From positions 1 to 9,559 of the forward strand of contig JAEWWY010000160.1 of the NCBI GenBank assembly GCA_023458835.1: a DNA stretch of 9,559 nucleotides, given 5' to 3'. A program made the translations under genes and the position numbers. Origin of the DNA: Bacillota bacterium. Lineage in GTDB: Bacteria; Bacillota; Clostridia; Christensenellales; Aristaeellaceae. Within the stretch, counting starts at the first letter, position 1. Each line of letters opens with the position of its first letter. Below, in pieces: positions 6,546 to 9,559 of the stretch. The notes beneath the pieces were generated by a model. That model had not been told where the DNA came from, searched no databases, and saw only the letters and a program-made list of their open reading frames with translations.

Positions 6546-6570
6546 TGCCGCCGCCCAAAAGGCGGCGGTA
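6546..6570 (+). other. Strong intergenic hairpin between binding-protein and ATPase genes
   Basis: CCGCCGCC (6548-6555) pairs perfectly with GGCGGCGG (6561-6568) around CAAAA, and the stem extends by a G-U and a U-A pair. No U tract follows, so it is not an ordinary terminator. As with the hairpin after the other binding-protein gene, it may stabilise the upstream message or partly block read-through, giving more binding protein than membrane parts. That function is inferred. Confidence 0.72.
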
Positions 6571-6604
6571 CTTGCATGGATCTCCCCCGGGGAAGGAGCA
6601 TGGT

Positions 6605-7627
6605 ATGGCGCAAGCGCATCTGATGACGGTGGAAAACCTAAAAACGTACTACTACTCCAAGCGCAAGACCGTTCCCGCTGTGGACGGGGTCAGCTTTACC
6701 CTGGATCAGGGCGAATTTCTGGGGATCGTCGGGGAGAGCGGCTGCGGTAAAAGCACGGTGGTCCGCTCCCTGGTGGGGCTGATCGATCCAAACTATACCC
6801 GGGTGGAGGAGGGGCGCGTGCTCTTTGACGGCCGGGACCTGCTGGCCATGACGCCCAGGGAGCTGTGCGCCGTGCGGGGCAGGGAGATTTCGATGATCTT
6901 TCAAAACCCGCTCACATCCTTAAACCCGGTGTACACCATCGGCACGCAGGTCACCGAGGCGCTGACCACCCACCAGAGGCTGACGCCCAGGGAGGCGCGG
7001 CTGCAAGCCGTCCGCCTGATGGAAATGGTCAAGATCCCTTCTCCGGAGATGCGCCTTCATGATTACCCTCACCAATTGTCCGGCGGCATGCAGCAGCGGG
7101 TGCTCATTGCCATGGCGCTGGCCATGAACCCGCGCCTGATCATTGCCGATGAGCCCACCACCGCCCTGGACGTTACCATCCAGGCGCAGATCCTGGACCT
7201 GATCCGGGAATTGCGCAAGCAGGTGAACATGGCCATGATCCTCATCACCCACAACATGGGCGTAGTGGCGGAAACCTGCGAGCGGATGATGGTCATGTAC
7301 GGCGGGGTGGTGGTGGAGCAGGGGGAAACGAGGGAGCTGTTCGCCGCGCCGCGCCACCCCTACACCCAAGGGCTGCTGGCGGCCATCCCCAGCGCCAGGG
7401 AGGACCGGGAGGAGCTGTATTCCATACAGGGCACGGTGCCCGCCTTTTCCCATCCGGTCACAGGCTGCCGCTTTTATGGGCGCTGCCCGTACGGCACGGA
7501 GGAATGCGCGCAAAAGGAGCCGCCGCTTAAACTGGTGGAGGGAACGCATATGGCCCGCTGCTGGCGTTTGAATGAGATTCCCCTGCCGGGAAAGAGGGGG
7601 GAGGAGGGGCAAACCTATGGCCAATGA
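6605..7627 (+). CDS. dppD: Dpp/Opp-type ABC transporter ATP-binding protein, DppD/OppD-like
   Basis: This 340-residue cytoplasmic ATPase is one of two that power the importer. Visible motifs are Walker A GESGCGKST (43-51), Q-loop Gln100, signature LSGGMQQR (158-165), Walker B LIIADEP (178-184) and H-loop His216. The C-terminal oligopeptide-transporter extension includes HPYTQGLLAAIP (251-262) and four cysteines (C288, C294, C301, C319). AAGGAG lies six bases before ATG 6605. An in-frame ATG at 6524 is rejected because its extension would translate the intergenic hairpin and lacks family similarity. The gene follows the binding-protein gene by 89 bases and overlaps the next ATPase gene by 11 bases. 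All catalytic residues appear intact. The symbol gives the subfamily only and does not imply dipeptide as substrate. Confidence 0.94.
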   Translation: MAQAHLMTVENLKTYYYSKRKTVPAVDGVSFTLDQGEFLGIVGESGCGKSTVVRSLVGLIDPNYTRVEEGRVLFDGRDLLAMTPRELCAVRGREISMIFQNPLTSLNPVYTIGTQVTEALTTHQRLTPREARLQAVRLMEMVKIPSPEMRLHDYPHQLSGGMQQRVLIAMALAMNPRLIIADEPTTALDVTIQAQILDLIRELRKQVNMAMILITHNMGVVAETCERMMVMYGGVVVEQGETRELFAAPRHPYTQGLLAAIPSAREDREELYSIQGTVPAFSHPVTGCRFYGRCPYGTEECAQKEPPLKLVEGTHMARCWRLNEIPLPGKRGEEGQTYGQ

Positions 7628-8600
7628 CGCGCCTCTGCTTACAGTCAAGGAGCTTTGCAAGGTCTTCCCCATCCGCAAGGGTGTGATTCGGGTTCGGACG
7701 GTGGGGGAGGTCAAGGCGGTCAACCGGGTGAACTTCACCCTGAAGCGGGGCGAAACGCTGGGGGTGATCGGCGAATCCGGCTGCGGCAAGAGCACCCTGG
7801 CCCGGCTGATTCAGGGCATCGTGGAAAAAAGCTCGGGCGAGATCCGCTTCCGGGGCGAGGAGGTTTCTACCCGGATGCCCGCTTCGCTGCGAAGGAACAT
7901 GCAGATGGTGTTCCAGGACCCGTACGCCTCCATCGATCCGCGCATGAACATCCGCCGGATCATTCAGGAGCCTCTGCGGGTGCATGAATCCATGAGCGCG
8001 GCCCGGCGCATGGAGGCCATCGCCCCCATCCTGGAAAAGGTGGGCATCCCCAAAGAAGCGCTGGACAAATACCCCCACGAATTTTCCGGCGGCCAGCGCC
8101 AGCGCATCGGCATCGCCAGGGCATTGGCGCTGCGGCCTGAGCTGCTTTTGTGCGATGAGCCGGTTTCCTCGCTGGATGTATCCATCCAGGCCCAGATTCT
8201 CAACCTGTTCAAAAAGCTGCAGCAGGAATTGCAGCTCACCTACCTGTTCATTTCTCACGATATGAGTGTAATCCGCCACGTATCCGACAGGATCGCGGTG
8301 ATGTACCTGGGCAGCATCATTGAGCTGGCGCCCAAAAAGGAGATGTTCGATCATACGCTGCATCCTTATTCCCTGGCGCTGATGAGCGCCATCCCCGTTC
8401 CGGACCCTGCGGCGCCAAGACAGCGCATCCTGCTCAGCGGCGACCTGCCCAGCCCCATCCATCTGCCGGAGGGCTGCCCTTTCAGGACCCGGTGCTGGAG
8501 GGCGCAGGAGGTTTGCAAACATGAAAAACCGGCGCTCAGGGAGCTGGGGGCAGGCCATTTTGTAGCCTGCCACCTGGCGGAACAGGAGGGGAAGCCATGA
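7617..8600 (+). CDS. dppF: Dpp/Opp-type ABC transporter ATP-binding protein, DppF/OppF-like
   Basis: This 327-residue partner ATPase should form a heterodimer with the preceding subunit. It has Walker A GESGCGKST (52-60), Gln100, signature FSGGQRQR (156-163), Walker B LLLCDEP (176-182) and His214. The long strand before the core (KVFPIRKGVIRVRTVGEVKAV) and the FSGGQRQR signature are typical of the F subunit. The C-terminal extension has HPYSLALMSAIP (249-260) and cysteines C287, C293, C300 and C318, with the same spacing as in the D subunit. The start at 7617 has GAGGAGGGG just upstream and lies inside the end of dppD, so translation is coupled. A start at 7572 would deepen the overlap without family support. 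It overlaps the permease gene by four bases (ATGA). Confidence 0.94.
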   Translation: MANDAPLLTVKELCKVFPIRKGVIRVRTVGEVKAVNRVNFTLKRGETLGVIGESGCGKSTLARLIQGIVEKSSGEIRFRGEEVSTRMPASLRRNMQMVFQDPYASIDPRMNIRRIIQEPLRVHESMSAARRMEAIAPILEKVGIPKEALDKYPHEFSGGQRQRIGIARALALRPELLLCDEPVSSLDVSIQAQILNLFKKLQQELQLTYLFISHDMSVIRHVSDRIAVMYLGSIIELAPKKEMFDHTLHPYSLALMSAIPVPDPAAPRQRILLSGDLPSPIHLPEGCPFRTRCWRAQEVCKHEKPALRELGAGHFVACHLAEQEGKP

Positions 8601-9520
8601 AAAAATACGTCCTGATGCGGCTTTTGAAGGCGATTTTGACCATTTGGGTGGTCTGGACGCTGGTCTTCATCCTGACCCGGCTGACCGGTGACCCGGTGGA
8701 CTGGATCTTAAGCGACAGCGCCGACGAGGCAGCCAGGCAGTCCATGCGCATCCAACTGGGGCTGGATAAACCGCTGCTGACCCAGTATTTCAGCTATTTT
8801 TTGAACATGTTCCGGGGGGATGCGGGTGTCAGTTACTTTTATAAGAAGCCCGTACTGGAGCTGTTTTCCCAGCGGATGGGCGCCACGCTGACGCTGGGGC
8901 TGTGGGTCTTCGGCCTGTCGGTGCTGCTGGGCATCCCCATTGGCATCTACGCCGCGATCCGCCACAATACCTTTGGCGACCGGGCTGTTATGGGCACGGC
9001 GGTGGTGGGGTATACGGTGCCCAATTTCGTGCTGGGGATCCTGCTCATCTTCCTGTTCAGCCTGCAGCTTCGATGGCTGCCCAGCGGAGGCTCGGAGGCG
9101 GGGATCTATTCCTATATCATGCCGGTGATCACCCTGGCGGCGGGACCTACCGCCAGCATCGCACGGCTGACCCGCAGCTCCATGCTGGATGTAATCCGCC
9201 AGGAATACCTGGACAGCGCCCGGATCAAGGGCGTGAAGGAGCGCAGGGTCATCCTGGTCCACGCGCTGCGCAACGCCCTGGTGCCGGTGATCACCATCCT
9301 GGGCGGGCAGCTTAGCACTCTCATCGGCGGCTCGGTGGTGGTGGAAACCGTCTTTTCCTGGCCGGGGATCGGCACGCTGATTATCAACGGAGCCAAGCAC
9401 AGGGATTTTCCGCTGGTGCAGTTCGGCGTGCTGGTGATTGCCATTTCAGTGACGTTTGTCAATCTTCTGGTGGATCTTTCCTATAACTGGCTTGATCCCC
9501 GCATCCGGGATGCGAATTAG
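8597..9520 (+). CDS. dppB: Dpp/Opp-type ABC transporter permease, DppB-like
   Basis: This 307-residue inner-membrane permease forms one half of the transport channel. It begins with the family's N-terminal helix (MKKYVLMRLLKAI, then about 12-30), followed by the extracytoplasmic stretch LTGDPVD, near 29-35. Further helices lie near 96-120, 131-156, 172-190, 228-250 and 274-296. The cytoplasmic EAA loop that docks the ATPases is at about 203-228 (EYLDSARIKGVKERRVILVH, then ALRNAL). The end, NWLDPRIR (297-304), is typical of DppB. The start is set by the ATGA overlap with dppF and by AGGAGGGG upstream. Length is usual and no truncation is seen. Confidence 0.95.
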   Translation: MKKYVLMRLLKAILTIWVVWTLVFILTRLTGDPVDWILSDSADEAARQSMRIQLGLDKPLLTQYFSYFLNMFRGDAGVSYFYKKPVLELFSQRMGATLTLGLWVFGLSVLLGIPIGIYAAIRHNTFGDRAVMGTAVVGYTVPNFVLGILLIFLFSLQLRWLPSGGSEAGIYSYIMPVITLAAGPTASIARLTRSSMLDVIRQEYLDSARIKGVKERRVILVHALRNALVPVITILGGQLSTLIGGSVVVETVFSWPGIGTLIINGAKHRDFPLVQFGVLVIAISVTFVNLLVDLSYNWLDPRIRDAN

Positions 9521-9536
9521 GAAGGAGGCGATTCCC

Positions 9537-9559
9537 ATGCGCCGGCGAACATTAAGAAA
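9537..9559 (+). CDS. Start of next operon gene, expected DppC-like permease (partial)
   Basis: Only seven codons are in the window (MRRRTLR). AAGGAGG (9522-9528) lies eight bases before the ATG, and the gap from dppB is 16 bases, so a further operon gene begins here. DppB-type permeases work with a DppC-type partner, usually encoded next, and no such partner appears elsewhere in the window. The product is inferred from this context, not from the residues. Confidence 0.6.

Noticed and set aside
7527..8573. Open frame of 348 codons on the minus strand opposite the dppF-like gene
   Set aside because: The plus strand encodes an ATPase with every ABC motif intact; the opposite frame shows only composition-driven openness in GC-rich DNA.
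1..9559. CRISPR array, insertion sequence, tRNA or rRNA
   Set aside because: No regularly spaced repeats, no transposase-like protein, no terminal inverted repeats with a transposase, and no tRNA- or rRNA-like sequence were seen.

Overview
The window looks like a chromosomal nutrient-uptake and regulation region from a GC-rich Bacillota, probably an uncultured Clostridia-type gut or sediment lineage. The reasons are strong AGGAGG-type ribosome binding sites before nearly every gene, an XRE regulator fused to a multi-pass membrane domain, a U-tailed terminator, and tight operon packing. The lineage call is an inference from style; the window holds no rRNA or other marker gene. No mobile element, CRISPR array, tRNA or rRNA was seen.

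Layout: (1) 1-1990, minus strand: an Fe3+-type ABC transporter operon, with the periplasmic-type binding protein gene (683-1990) first and a large ThiP/FbpB-like permease (<1-598, cut by the window edge) second. A perfect 12-bp hairpin lies between them, and a promoter lies at about 2043-2048. (2) 2128-3433, minus strand: a single-gene unit for an XRE-HTH regulator with about eight membrane segments, with its own promoter and a clear rho-independent terminator. (3) 3549-4822, plus strand: a LacI/GalR-family repressor, divergent from the XRE gene, with a promoter overlapped by a palindrome that could be its own operator, and a probable terminator. (4) 4844-9559, plus strand: a family-5 (Dpp/Opp type) ABC uptake operon in the order binding protein, ATPase D, ATPase F, permease B, and the first codons of what should be permease C. 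It is driven by a good promoter in an AT-rich patch and has an intergenic hairpin after the binding-protein gene. The two ATPase genes overlap by 11 bases and dppF/dppB overlap by 4, so they are translationally coupled.

How it may work: LacI-family proteins mostly sense sugars or nucleosides, and some family-5 binding proteins carry oligosaccharides rather than peptides. The lacI gene directly upstream of the Dpp-type operon therefore makes a LacI-controlled glycan or glycoside importer a reasonable alternative to a peptide importer. The Fe3+-type system lacks the tandem tyrosines usual in iron binders, so iron should not be assumed as its substrate. I see no wholly new system. The points worth checking are the substrates of both transporters, the absence of lipoprotein cysteines on both binding proteins, the LacI protein's odd hinge, and the repeated design of a hairpin placed just after each binding-protein gene.
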